DNA of 64,000 bases. Origin: Meandrina meandrites. Lineage: Eukaryota > Cnidaria > Anthozoa > Scleractinia > Meandrinidae. Positions 34,276 through 44,128 of this stretch are shown piece after piece. The DNA lies in NCBI GenBank assembly GCA_963693305.1, contig OY855908.1:25841993-25905992 (forward strand). Reading direction: 5' to 3'. Below the pieces are notes generated by a model. That model ran no database searches and was not told the DNA's origin. It saw only the letters and a program-made list of their open reading frames with translations. Made by a program: the position numbers and the translations under genes. Position 1 is the stretch's first letter; the number at the start of each line of letters is the position of its first letter.

Positions 34276-35071
34276 TGTTGCCGGCCGAGGAAGGGAAATC
34301 ACGATTTGCACACTAATAAACATAATCAACACATCCAATTGCTGGTTTTTACTGTCACGCCACAAAAAAGTAAATCCAAATCTATTGAGTGAAAAAACTC
34401 AAGAATATTATAGGTTGTAGAAAATTACCAGATATTCTGTTTGTCCAAGTCTCAGGTTTGTACGGTATTCCGTACTCGAGTTATCCGTCAAAATGTTCCA
34501 CGCAAATTTACAGAGCTTTGTATGGAAACGCCATGTTGGTGCCCATGCAGTTGGGCACCAACATGGCGGCCGGAAATCAATGAAAACATCTGGAATTCAA
34601 TTCTGCTATAAAAGGCAGTTATATCACTCTCATGAACAAGAGGGCATTCACATAAACACTTCTCACAAAACCTCAACTGTTCAGATTGTTAAAAATCGTA
34701 GGATAAGGCATTATTTTGAAACATACGTGACAGGCTTCTGGCGGCCATCTTGATGTCGTGTGGCGTGAAATTCCGAAATTCAAAATGGTCTATCTTAAAG
34801 ACGGCGGCTGCTATCGAGCTTAGAACCTTCAACAAGATACATGTTAAGGATGTCTAATAGCCAGTGAAGGATAAAATCTCAGGGGTCTTGCGATTCTGGA
34901 TTTTAGAATTTTCATGACGTCACGTGAAAACCAAGAATATGGCGGACAAAACGAACCTCGTGCGCTTTATTATTACTTTCCCAAGATATTTAGCGGGTTT
35001 AACAATTTGTTTCCTAGGGGGGACGGGTGGTTAAAATATCTCATTGTCCTCTTGTCTTCTTATCCTCAACA
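34276..35071 (-). repeat. Gypsy 5' LTR, interrupted by a MITE
   Basis: The LTR matches the left copy from TGTTGCC to CCTCAACA. Removing the insert 34340-34935 and one AAT leaves 197 bp, exactly the left LTR length after correcting for its 12 extra G. Confidence 0.9.
34340..34935. mobile_element. 596-bp MITE inside the Gypsy LTR
   Basis: The insert is bounded by AAT on both sides (34337-34339 and 34936-34938). It has imperfect TIRs (GCTGGTTTTTAC and the inverse of GTGAAAACCAAG). The same sequence occurs inverted at 25590-26105. A 3-bp target fits the PIF/Harbinger group, but that is tentative. Frames at 34488-34753 are translations of this repeat. Confidence 0.85.
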
Positions 35072-35251
35072 ATAACACGTCATAAAATTCAAAATGGCGG
35101 CCCGCGGGAAATTTAAACGCATAAACTTTTCCATTAATTTTATTGTTAGTACTAAATGTTATTTCTCCCTTGACCTATAAAATTTGGAATCTTGGCATTA
35201 TTTCAAACAATTTAGCGTCAACTGGTTGTAAGAGTGGAATGGCCTTCCAGG

Positions 35252-35422
35252 TACTCTGTCAGTCCTCACTAACTAATCTCTTATAACAAATTGTCTTCTG
35301 TGTCTCAGTAATGGAATTCAAATGCGGAGCCTTTAGTCCACCGTCCTCACTATCACAAACAGGAAGAGAGCGCTTAACTTTATCTTGACCTTTCCAAATA
35401 AAGTCGTAAAAAGTTTTATTCA
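35252..35422 (-). pseudogene. LINE ORF2 post-RT fragment (nested LINE, middle piece)
   Basis: The minus-strand frame reads NKTFYDFIWKGQDKVKR and SEDGGLKAPHL. The IWKG and DGGL motifs correspond to the YIWKN and DGGLGM blocks of the plus-strand LINE at 21060-21130, so this is the same region of a related LINE. Confidence 0.7.
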
Positions 35423-35705
35423 CCTATATTACAAGTGAAATTAACAAATCGACTTTGGTCAACGAGGGTACCACGTAACAGGCTTGAGAACGACAAACCT
35501 GTGGCCCTCAAATTCCCGATCGAATTGGAATCTAGAAATGTTGGTTTTTGTGCAGGGAGAAAAACCGGAGAACTGAAAAAACCCTCGGAGCAGGGACGAA
35601 AGCCAATAACAAACTCAACCCACATATGACGCCGGGTTCGGGAATCGAACCAGAGCCACATTGGTGGGAGGCGAGCGCTCTCACCATAGCCCTGCTCCTC
35701 TTTAT
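35416..35705 (-). mobile_element. tRNA-derived SINE
   Basis: On the minus strand an A box (TATGGTGAGAGCGCTCGCC, about 35670-35690) and a B box GGTTCGATTCC (35641-35651) form a tRNA-like Pol III promoter. The body continues ACCCGGCGTCATATGTGG and CTCCGGTTTTTCTCC. This head and body order is a common anthozoan SINE. It lies between two pieces of the same LINE. Confidence 0.85.
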
Positions 35706-35734
35706 CCCCCTTGATCAGAACAAAATTCACCCTT

Positions 35735-36010
35735 CATTTGGCGCGTAGATCGTGTAGGTAACGAGAGAGCGGGTCTCCCTGCGCTTACTCCTCATTCACT
35801 GAAGAAGGTGCACTGAGAGAAAAGCCATTGTTCAGGACACAGCTTGATATGTTTTTATAAAATGTATCAATATCCACTAAATGGTCCTAAATACGTGAAT
35901 GTCCAAATCTGAAAACATTAAGGGTTTTAAACAATCTCTACTTGCTGTATCGAAGACTGTTTTAAAATCAATGCAAATCATTTTACCATTAGTATTGTAT
36001 CTTTCCGTAA
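35735..36010 (-). pseudogene. LINE RT fragment (nested LINE, upstream piece)
   Basis: Minus-strand frames give RYNTNGKMICIDFKTVFDTA, then TFYKNISSCVLNNGFSLS and AQGDPLS, which are RT blocks of L1/Tx1 LINEs. VLNNGF is also present in the LINE at 20455. The YADD part expected next is absent: the region between this piece and 35422 is occupied by the SINE. Confidence 0.7.
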
Positions 36011-36160
36011 ACTCCATAATAGGGGAGCTCTACGGCGGCCCGAAGTGCCGCAGAGCGGAGCCCCATAGGTTTTATGCGAACATACAAAAGTTGGAAAACC
36101 ATGCGTTTGAGTTTTCATGGTCATCATGGCAAGCGGCATGGCAAGCGGGCGCGTGCGCTC

Positions 36161-36183
36161 TACATACATACATACATACATAC
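36161..36183. repeat. (TACA)n microsatellite
   Basis: About six TACA units. Confidence 0.95.
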
Positions 36184-36830
36184 GTGCGAACGAAGTCGCC
36201 CAAAATGGCGGCCATACTCCAGAAAAAGCTTGAGCTCGGTAGGCCTCTTACGTGTTTGATATTGACCATTCCCCTTTAGTTAAAAATACCTATCGTAAAA
36301 GTTTGTAGGACACTGCAAATTTTTCTCATGTTGAAAATTGCCTAGGGATATTTCATTTCGCCTACACGAATCGATTGGGTAAAAAGGCGGCAAAAGCTCA
36401 CCCCGGGAATGAAAACTTGTGAAGAAAGTCAGCAGCAGAAAATATTTCTCCGTTATTATTTTACCCCATCCCATCTTAAGTTTTTTATATACTTCGGAGA
36501 TTTTTTCTCACATCAAAAAAATGATCTGGACATTTCATATCAACTTAAACGAATCTTTGGTACGCGCTGTTCACCTTTAAGCTGAATGAAAGACGCGAAG
36601 AAAGCTGTTTAGAACTTAAGTCTTCGTGAATAATTCTCGCTCTATTTACTCATCTACATCATGGAAACTTATGCCAAATGATTTAGGACAACCTCGTAAC
36701 GGGAAGATCCGAAATAACTGGAGACTTGAACATTATATATCGGACTACAAGCAATAAGAGCGATGACCAGGGTTCGACCTGCGGGTAAGCAAGGCTGGAA
36801 ATCACTGAATTGAGCTCAAATAAAAGTGAA
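36184..36830. other. intergenic sequence
   Basis: Only background frames; no repeat partner recognised within the window. Confidence 0.4.
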
Positions 36831-38258
36831 CTCAGAGCTGATCAAGTTCACTGAAGTGAAGGATAAAAGACTGTTAAAGGCTACACTGATGGAAATAAAT
36901 AAATTGATCTTCGCTGACAATTCATATAATTTATTCGCGGTGGTGTTGGAGTAAGCTTACAACCTGCCGTGTTCGTCTCCGATATTTTATTGGGCTGGTT
37001 TGGAAGCTTTGCCCTGCAGAATTTACAAGCCTTCTCCAATTATAAGGTAACAAACGTAAATGTGTGCACTAAGAATAAGCCCAATTTTATCTTGAGAGAA
37101 TTATACTTCATTTTTGAAGTTGTGTCGGTTTTCTGATCTTCCCGTAAAAATTTATAAAACGTGTTCATGTTTGTACATTTTTTACAGACATTGTTTATTA
37201 AATATTTCTTTTAGACGAACTATTTTCTGTTTTAGTTAGTGGAGTTTACTGTGATGTTCATTATTGGATTTTTAAAAGCAAATTATTAACATCAAAATCA
37301 CGATTTCGGCTCGCTTGAATTTGTTTTGTTTTTCTTATCACTGCATATCAGTTAGTGTGTTGAAATATCTTAGATGCGTAAATGAATATTTTGCTGGTTT
37401 CGTTGCGAGTTGCCTGTGCTTGGCTTGAGTGAGTTCAGGCTTCACCTAACGCATATTTACTTACCAGAAATGAAGAAAATTAATTCAGTTCTCTACATAA
37501 AATTCCCTTAGCAACGCGTACGATAAAACAATCATGCAACCAAACTGCAACGAAAGGAAGACAGTTCAATACAGTCAAAACAACATTATTGTAAGCTTAT
37601 TCTAAGTTAGCGTGCACCTCTTCCCAAATCACAAACTGCCACAATTCTTACACAAAAACTGACTTATATAGCCGGCACCATCAATTTGCAGAGTTTGTTT
37701 TGCCGCCGTGATTTTCTCAGTTTGCCGTGGTGTGAGTTCATTTTGTTTACTGTGTTAAGCAGCGAGTTCACTTTCTTTTCTGTTTTTGCCTTGAGTTGAT
37801 TTTCTTGCCCTGATAGTTTTGTAGTAATCAAAACAAGATCAAGATTCTTTTTCCATTGAATAACTCATAAAGGTCCTAGAGATGTATTAATTTAATAGTG
37901 TCAGTAAACGTTGTATAAAGTTATACTAAGATTTGTTTTGCGCCTACGTGCGTACGTGAGGAACCCAATAAAGTGCACTCGTCAATTTCAATTTTAGAAC
38001 GCGTCACAGGTAAGAAAATTCAGACGGGTTAACCGCAATATATTGACGTCGCTTTTGGCTTTTAAGATATTAAGTTAAACCATGAGCGATTAAAATTTAT
38101 TTTATACCTATATGGGCCACCGTATAAAGCTTAGAAATATAGTGTCTACTTATTTAGCAACACTGTAATTAACTCGAGCAAAAAAAATAAATAAATAAAT
38201 AAATAAATGCGAGCTCCGCTTTTAGGCCTGCCTAAATCTATATATTATCTTCCACTGT
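36831..38258 (+). repeat. unclassified long repeat, copy B
   Basis: This is the more compact copy of the repeat at 23329-27078, in the same orientation. It ends AGCTCCGCTTTTAGGCCTGC and a CTAAATCTATATATTA tail, as does copy A, and has a short AAAT microsatellite before the tail. It contains no recognised protein. See copy A for alternatives. Confidence 0.65.
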
Positions 38259-39020
38259 TCTTATTGCATCAAATGTTAGTCTGCCTTACACGTACGCGCA
38301 TTATAGTTATGGTAAATAATGTTGAGTAACTATACAGAAGTTGCTACATTGCTTAAGAGGCACCTTGGACAATGGCGACTATACTGTTCTTATAGTTACC
38401 TATTTGAAGCTTATAATCTGCTTGGCCGTGTTTGCATCCTGCCATCTCCTCTTCACTTTTTTCAGTGTTTTCCCGCTGGCATTCTGTATGGAGGTTAATT
38501 CAAAAGCACAAGTTTATCTTCTAAAAATAAATAAATGTGAAAACTAGACTTCAAAGCCTTCAATCGTGTCATCAAAAGTCATGACCCATTGGAATACACC
38601 AATTGAAATAACCTCTCTCCTGAATCAGTTTCCTAAAGTTTGTCATCTGCGACAAAATCGTCATACAAAATTTCAACTTTTACCACCTGTGGCCCAAGCT
38701 AACGATAAGAGCCGTCGCACTCTAAAAGTATTCCTTTTTATAAGGTCTTTGTATGAGAAAGAAACATGTTTTTCAGAAGGCACAGATTCGAATGCTTTAT
38801 GAATAAAATTGACGTACACCGGGTGCTGTTTTCTTTGTTGTCTGCTAGCTTTAGCCATTTGAAGCGGGTTCGGCGAGTTACTGCTTTACAGATTTCGAAC
38901 GCATGTGTACGCTTTAATAAAATTAATGTTTTGAAGGCTGTAAACACTTATCAACTGCACCTCACTCAATGCTCGATAAATTTTATAAAAAAATTAGTCA
39001 AATCGTCGTATGTAGTTAAA
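38259..39020. other. weak open frames of unclear status
   Basis: A plus-strand frame at 38341-38547 has a hydrophobic segment (KLIICLAVFASCHLLFTFF), and overlapping frames occur on both strands at 38566-38947. No splice-supported exon or domain could be settled on. Confidence 0.3.
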
Positions 39021-39235
39021 TAGTAGTTAAAACTATAACTAACCTTCATCTTTGTTATGTAACGGATTTAACGCCATCTTTATGAAGTTCTACTTGTTCT
39101 TTTCTAGTGTTCAGCCTTAGTAGTTATATGTAGTTAAAACTATAACTAACCTTCATCTTTGCTATGTAAAGGATTCAACGCCATCTCTTTATGAAGTTCT
39201 ACTTGTTCTTTTATAGTGTTCAGCCTTTTCTCTAA
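39021..39235. repeat. tandem duplication covering an exon end and its donor
   Basis: ATGTAGTTAAAACTATAACT occurs at 39010 and 39128. The following approximately 100 bases (AACCTTCATCTTTG, then GAAGTTCTACTTGTTC) are repeated with small differences. Both copies contain a minus-strand donor-like GTTAGT after GATGAAG. The lower copy is out of frame, so it is likely a decoy exon end. Confidence 0.8.
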
Positions 39236-39342
39236 GATATGATGTTCATGCAGAGGAATATCTGACTGTGAGCGTATATTTCTTAAACGGCTATGTTCTG
39301 TGCTAAACCAAAATACCAAGCCTCTTACTCGGCGGTTATTGA
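39151..39342 (-). CDS. internal exon of an unknown gene
   Basis: On the minus strand a strong acceptor (TTTTCTTTTTCAG) precedes 39342 and a donor (GTTAGT) follows 39151. The frame is open over 64 codons (VRGLVFWFSTEHSRLRN, HEHHILEKRLNTIKEQVELH) with a helical, possibly coiled-coil C-terminal half. It joins in phase to the exon ending at 39488. No family was recognised. Confidence 0.5.
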
Positions 39343-39487
39343 CTGAAAAAGAAAACACATTCCAGCTTCAGAAACGTCAGTTTAAAAAAATCTAATTCAC
39401 TAGAACTATTTATGGATGATGTAGACATTTCTAGGGGGTAGCCTGTGAATGAAACAAAAACCAAAAAAGGTTGTATCGCAGACTTAC

Positions 39488-39570
39488 CTTGCACTGTACC
39501 AGCTAGAGGTCTCAAATATGGGCACTTAGAGTTTTATAACATGGAGCTGAATTCAGTGTCTGGCATGGTA
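39488..39570 (-). pseudogene. upstream exon of the same unknown gene, with a stop
   Basis: A consensus donor (GTAAGT, plus strand 39482-39487) ends the exon in phase 1, matching the next exon. The frame reads NSKCPYLRPLAGTVQ just before the donor. A TAA at 39534-39536 lies upstream in the same frame after MPDTEFSSML. Either coding starts differently or this copy is a pseudogene. The 5' boundary is not fixed. Confidence 0.4.
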
Positions 39571-40299
39571 ATGATAAAGAGGGAACAGGTGCTGTGGTTT
39601 TTGTTGATAAAAGAAGTCTAAACTCAAGTGACGGGGAGGACACTTGCAAGCAGAGCAGCCCTGGATCATTAGGTGACAGCTGTGAAAGCGATCAAGGTGA
39701 AACAAGACAAGATAAACAGAAGTCCCATTATTCTTTCTTGGGTCAAAATAACAGTCGAAAATAAGAACACGTACTTTTTCAAAGAAGATGGAGATGATGT
39801 AAGGCAAGCAAGAAGTGGGACAGAAAGTCATTTGTGAGAACGACACTTGCCTGGAGCCCGCGTTTATTTTATAACAACGACACCACTAATGCTTTTTTAG
39901 TTATGTTTTTAAAAACAGTCTGGTTGCCAGCCAGATCTGGATATATGATGACGTCATAAAACTTTTAAAAATGGCGCCCACTCCAAGGACACGAAACTGG
40001 ATCAGTTTTAGGTGCCTTTTACGCGCTGAAGTGCCCCTGTCGCACAGTACTTTTGGAGCTTTTCCTTCGAGCAATAAGGCAACAGACGAGAGTGAAAACA
40101 GGGCGTCCTTGAGGTGTGGCGTGTGGTTCGGAGGGAAAAAGACTGAATTTTGGTGTATTTCATCGCAGAAAACTGCCTGACCAAGCGCCAAATATCTAAA
40201 GAAAGAAGGTGGGTAGTCATTTTTTCATCCTTGAAAAAGTTATTTTGATATCTGCATAAATATTGCTTTGATTTGGCACTATACTTGGCTAAGAATTTA
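39571..40299. other. mixed sequence, possible dispersed repeat
   Basis: A plus-strand frame at 39971-40180 (MAPTPRTRNWISFRCLL) follows a good start context but has no domain and looks like a translated repeat. No firm gene was found. Confidence 0.3.
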
Positions 40300-42703
40300 C
40301 GCAAGCGCACTGGACGGACGAATGTCAGAAATTTCTAGCTCTTCGTTACGAAGATCGCAAGAACATCGTACAAGAAAATCACGCCTGTCTCAGCTGTCTA
40401 AAAAGAGCTGGAGGGGACCACAACATTACTACCTGTAGGAGAAGAAAACAATGCACAGTGATAGAGAACGGAAAGCAGTGTGAACAGTATCATCATCCCC
40501 TCTTACACCAGAAGACTGGAACCAAAGTCAGGGCAAGTATCTCCTCCATGAGCAAGAACTCAGAAGCTGATCTCCGCAAGTATTCATGGCAGAGACGGAT
40601 TATACAAACACGGAAACGTCCTCATGGATTCAGGAGCGCAGATACGTTTGATAGGCCAAGATACAGCTGAAGCTCTGGGATTAGACGGAAAAAAGGCATC
40701 CATATCGATAACGAAAGTCGGCGGCGAGGAAGAATAGATGACTACAAAGTGGCCCCGTTGGGCAGTAAGAAAGCATTTCTCGTAAAAGTCATCGGTATTC
40801 CACGTATCAGCGACGATGTCGTCGACATCAAGGCAAGGGATATCGCCGAAAGTCTGGGTCTCGAAACTGAACGCTTTCACCGAGGTAAAAGGTCAGTCGA
40901 CCTGCTTATTGGCATTGATCACGCACACATGCACACTGGAGACAAGGAGGATGAGATGGATTCGTGATCTTTGGAGCACGTGAAGTATACAGTTCCCGTA
41001 GATCTGTCCGATTTCTGGACTACAGAAGCAATGTGAGTGGCTGTTAAACCATGCCTGTGCACAGAAGACAAACTTAGTCAAGCCGAGACAGAAAAGGCAA
41101 AGATAATCTAGAGTTCATGTAAGAAAGTGGGGAACCAGTGGTTGTTGTTATATCCATGAAAAAGAGACCCTGCCCTTCTGCCCGACAACAAGTCCCAAGC
41201 AACTAAGAAACTGGAAGCGACTGAGCGTCGACTAACAAAGAACCCTGAACATTCTCAAGCTTATGACAAGCAAATGGCAGAGATGAGTGAAGTGGAATTT
41301 TTCCGAGTGTTGTCAAAACAAGAAGTAGAAGAATACAATGGCCATGTACCCTACATTTCCCATCATGAAGTGCTGAGACCGGAAAGCAAAAGCACGCCAG
41401 TACGCATTGAAGAAGAAGCACGAGAGCTAACAAAATGTATTGACAGCGTACTCGAAACAGGAGGTTTCAAAGTCCAAGGCTGGCTGTCAAATAAAGCGAA
41501 GAAGTCTGACGCTGCGCAGGAAAGCACAAAAGAAGCGGAGATATCTCAGAATACCAGTAAAGAAAAGGTACTTTAAGTAGCATGGGACAGCCACACCTAT
41601 CTGTTAACGTTTAAAGTAAAACCTGAGTTACTTTACACCCAGAAGCCAAGACTGCTGTCCAATAGGAAGATCCTCAGCCAGGTTGCGCTAATTTTTGACC
41701 CTATAGGCTTTGCATCCGCATTACTTATCAGAGCCAAGATCGGCCTACAGGAACTGTGGAAAAAGGGAATCGACTGGGATGACGATTTACCTTCCCAAAT
41801 TCAAGAAAAGTGGACACGCCCGTCTAAAGAATGTTAAAATTTAACGGCTTAAAGTTTGAGAGATGTCTCTTTTGAGGATGCATTCCGTACATGGGCATAT
41901 GTGCGATGGCAGGTGTCAAATGGTGAGTACGACGTACGATTTGTTGCAGCGAAATCAAAGGTCGCACCTCTGAAAATTTTGACTATACCTCGCCTCGAAC
42001 TTCAAGGTACAGTCTAGCCTCCCGACTATGCAAAACCATTGTGGAAGGGTCCCGCTTCCAATCTGAGAAAGTCATTCTTTTTCTGGATAGTCAGATAGTT
42101 CTGGCATGGATCTGCAGCGAAGCTAGAATGTTCAAACCGTATACCGGCCCCGCCTAGTGGAAACATATTCCTGGAGAGTTGAATGTTGCTGACGGTGTTT
42201 CTTGTGGCATACCAGTAGAAGATTTGGCTAAAAGGTGACAGCACGGTTCTAAGTTTTTTCTTTTGCTTGAAAATGAATGGCCGCAAGACTTGTCAACCCT
42301 CAACCAACCCGAAGTAGAAGAACGATGCCGCAAAGTTCAAAGTGTTTGCTTTCAGACTAAAGCAATGCATCCTATAAATTGCTGAAAGTTCTCAAGCTGG
42401 AGAAAGCTAGTCCGAGTCACTGCTTACATACAAAGGCTAATTTGGAATGTCCGCGCACAACGCCACAACAAAAGACACCCGGAAGAAAATGAAATGAAGC
42501 CGAGAGAGGGTCCCCTATCACCCCAAGAGCTACAGGCTGCAGAAAATCAATGGATCATAGAAAGTCAGAAAAGCCTGGGTGACCGCATCAGAAAAGGAGA
42601 ATTAAAGAACCTCATCAGATGCTGATGGTATTGTTCGAGTAGGTGGTCGAGCAAACAAAGCGTTATCCTCTTACGAAACCAGACATCCCGCTGTTACTGT
42701 TAA
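40300..42703 (+). mobile_element. second BEL/Pao remnant lacking the RT palm
   Basis: Gag end and knuckles (ENHACLSCLKRAGGDHN near 40370) lead to a protease motif NVLMDSGAQIRLIG near 40615 and LLIGIDHAHMHTG near 40910. The RT begins with KLEATERRLTKNPEHSQAYD near 41210. At about 41410 TPVRI passes directly to EEEARELTKCIDSVLETGGF, a segment that lies after the RT active site. The RNase H part (LIFDPIGFAS near 41690; KILTIPRLELQG near 41975) and a short integrase N-terminal piece near 42640 follow, with many stops and frameshifts. It is a different family from the 12-16 kb element. Confidence 0.8.
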
Positions 42704-43010
42704 TGTTGCCCTCGACCTTGTTTCAGATTAAACAGTCGCATAACTCGCGAAAGTGGCGCAATTAAACGTTTGACTTTCAGGTGTTTGCTAACCTGTAGTT
42801 CACCAGTATTTGCTAACCAGTTGCTAACCGGAATCACTGTATTCACGCCAATAACGGAGTCAGCATAAAAGTAAGTTTACAGTTGGTTTCTAGTTATAAG
42901 TTTCTACATGGCAAGTTGTATACGTTCTTCACGTTGTAAGCTAGTAACAACGTAGTTTCTTGTAGTTTGTATTTAATCGAATTGTGATTGTTTAGCATTA
43001 AAGACGATTG
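42704..43010 (+). repeat. possible 3' LTR of the second BEL/Pao remnant
   Basis: TGTTGCCCTCGACCTTG follows the integrase remnant. A TATA-like GCATAAAAGTAAG is near 42867 and an ATTAAAG motif near 43000. No second copy exists in the window to define ends, so this is inference from position and content. Confidence 0.35.
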
Positions 43011-43084
43011 AAGATGATATGTGATCTTCCCAGTTAATTTCCAATTTAAGCAATTGGAATGAAGAAGCCTGAAAAAAAAAATCA

Positions 43085-43085
<1 letters not shown>

Positions 43086-43118
<33 letters not shown>

Positions 43119-43157
43119 GATACCGGTGCGATGCTCTACCAACTGAGCTATGAAGCC
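43086..43157 (-). tRNA. tRNA-like gene, Thr(GGT)-type anticodon position
   Basis: A 72-nt cloverleaf has a 7-bp acceptor (GGCTTCA with TGAAGCC), D stem GCTC/GAGC and T stem ACGGG/CCCGT. The anticodon loop here is CCGGTAT, placing GGT at 34-36 with C rather than U at 33, and the top anticodon pair is A-C. A and B boxes are intact. It is followed by a T run, so Pol III transcription is plausible. Identity is uncertain because of C33. Confidence 0.75.
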
Positions 43158-43300
43158 ACACATTGGGAGCGAGGTCAATTGTGAGTTCTTATTTTCCCGT
43201 GAAAGGAGTGAAATGACGTGTAGTATATGAAATGATTCATATATGAACTGCGGATATATATGAAGGTAAGAACTCACAATTGACCTCGCTCCCAATGTGT

Positions 43301-43339
43301 GGCTTCATAGCTCAGTTGGTAGAGCATCGCAACGGTATC

Positions 43340-43372
<33 letters not shown>
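43301..43372 (+). tRNA. tRNA-like gene, array copy 1
   Basis: Same cloverleaf as the inverted copy, but the anticodon loop is ACGGTAT (A at position 32). GGT occupies 34-36. CTGATTTTTTTC follows, giving a Pol III terminator. Confidence 0.75.
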
Positions 43373-43373
<1 letters not shown>

Positions 43374-43551
43374 TGATTTTTTTCAGGCTTCTTCATTCCA
43401 ATTGCTTAAATTGGAAATTCACTGCGAAGATCACATATCACCTTCATATATATATCCGCAGTTCATATATGAATCATTTCATATACTACATGTCATTTCA
43501 CTCCTTTCACGGGAAAATAAGAACTCACAATTGACCTCGCTCCCAATGTGT

Positions 43552-43590
43552 GGCTTCATAGCTCAGTTGGTAGAGCACCGCAACGGTATC

Positions 43591-43623
<33 letters not shown>
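43552..43623 (+). tRNA. tRNA-like gene, array copy 2
   Basis: As copy 1, with C instead of T at position 27, which turns a T-G pair into C-G at the base of the anticodon stem. A run of 8 T follows within a small CCCTGA/TCAGGG hairpin. Confidence 0.75.
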
Positions 43624-43624
<1 letters not shown>

Positions 43625-43803
43625 TGATTTTTTTTCAGGGTTCTTCATTCCAATTGCTTAAATTGGAAATTCACTGCGAAGATCACATATCACCTTCATA
43701 TATATATCCGCAGTTCATATATGAATCATTTCATATACTACACGTCATTTCACTCCTTTCACGGGAAAATAAGAACTCACAATTGACCTCGCTCCCAATG
43801 TGT

Positions 43804-43842
43804 GGCTTCATAGCTCAGTTGGTAGAGCATCGCAACGGTATC

Positions 43843-43875
<33 letters not shown>
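43804..43875 (+). tRNA. tRNA-like gene, array copy 3
   Basis: Identical in the tRNA part to copy 1; T-run terminator follows. Confidence 0.75.
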
Positions 43876-43876
<1 letters not shown>

Positions 43877-44055
43877 TGATTTTTTTTCAGGGTTCTTCAT
43901 TCCAATTGCTTAAATTGGAAATTCACTGCGAAGATCACATATCACCTTCATATATATATCCGCAGTTCATATATGAATCATTTCATATACTACACGTCAT
44001 TTCACTCCTTTCACGGGAAAATAAGAACTCACAATTGACCTCGCTCCCAATGTGT

Positions 44056-44094
44056 GGCTTCATAGCTCAGTTGGTAGAGCATCGCAACGGTATC

Positions 44095-44127
<33 letters not shown>
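44056..44127 (+). tRNA. tRNA-like gene, array copy 4
   Basis: Identical in the tRNA part to copy 1; T-run terminator follows. The unit downstream is truncated. Confidence 0.75.

Positions 44128-44128
<1 letters not shown>

Larger units (their letters stand above)
27714..35071 (-). mobile_element. Ty3/Gypsy retrotransposon, defective, with both LTRs
   Basis: LTRs start TGTTGCCGGCCGAGGAAGG and end CCTCAACA. The left LTR is 27714-27922 and the right LTR is 34276-35071, the latter containing a 596-bp insertion. ATAA flanks both sides (27710-27713 and 35072-35075). On the minus strand a probable primer site starts 3 bases inside the right LTR, and a purine tract (AGTGGGGGAGTG) borders the left LTR. 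The order gag, protease, RT remnant, RNase H, integrase is that of Ty3/Gypsy. Stops, frameshifts, an RT deletion and a solo LTR make it non-autonomous. Confidence 0.93.
27485..35250. mobile_element. foldback MITE split by a Gypsy element
   Basis: The left arm (27485-27653) and right arm (about 35080-35250) are inverted copies: AAGTTGACGTTAAATTATTT on the left matches the inverse of the right arm, as do GAAATAACATTTA and TTAAATTTCCCGCG. The Gypsy element with its ATAA duplication lies between. Without it the MITE would be roughly 400 bp. Confidence 0.75.
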
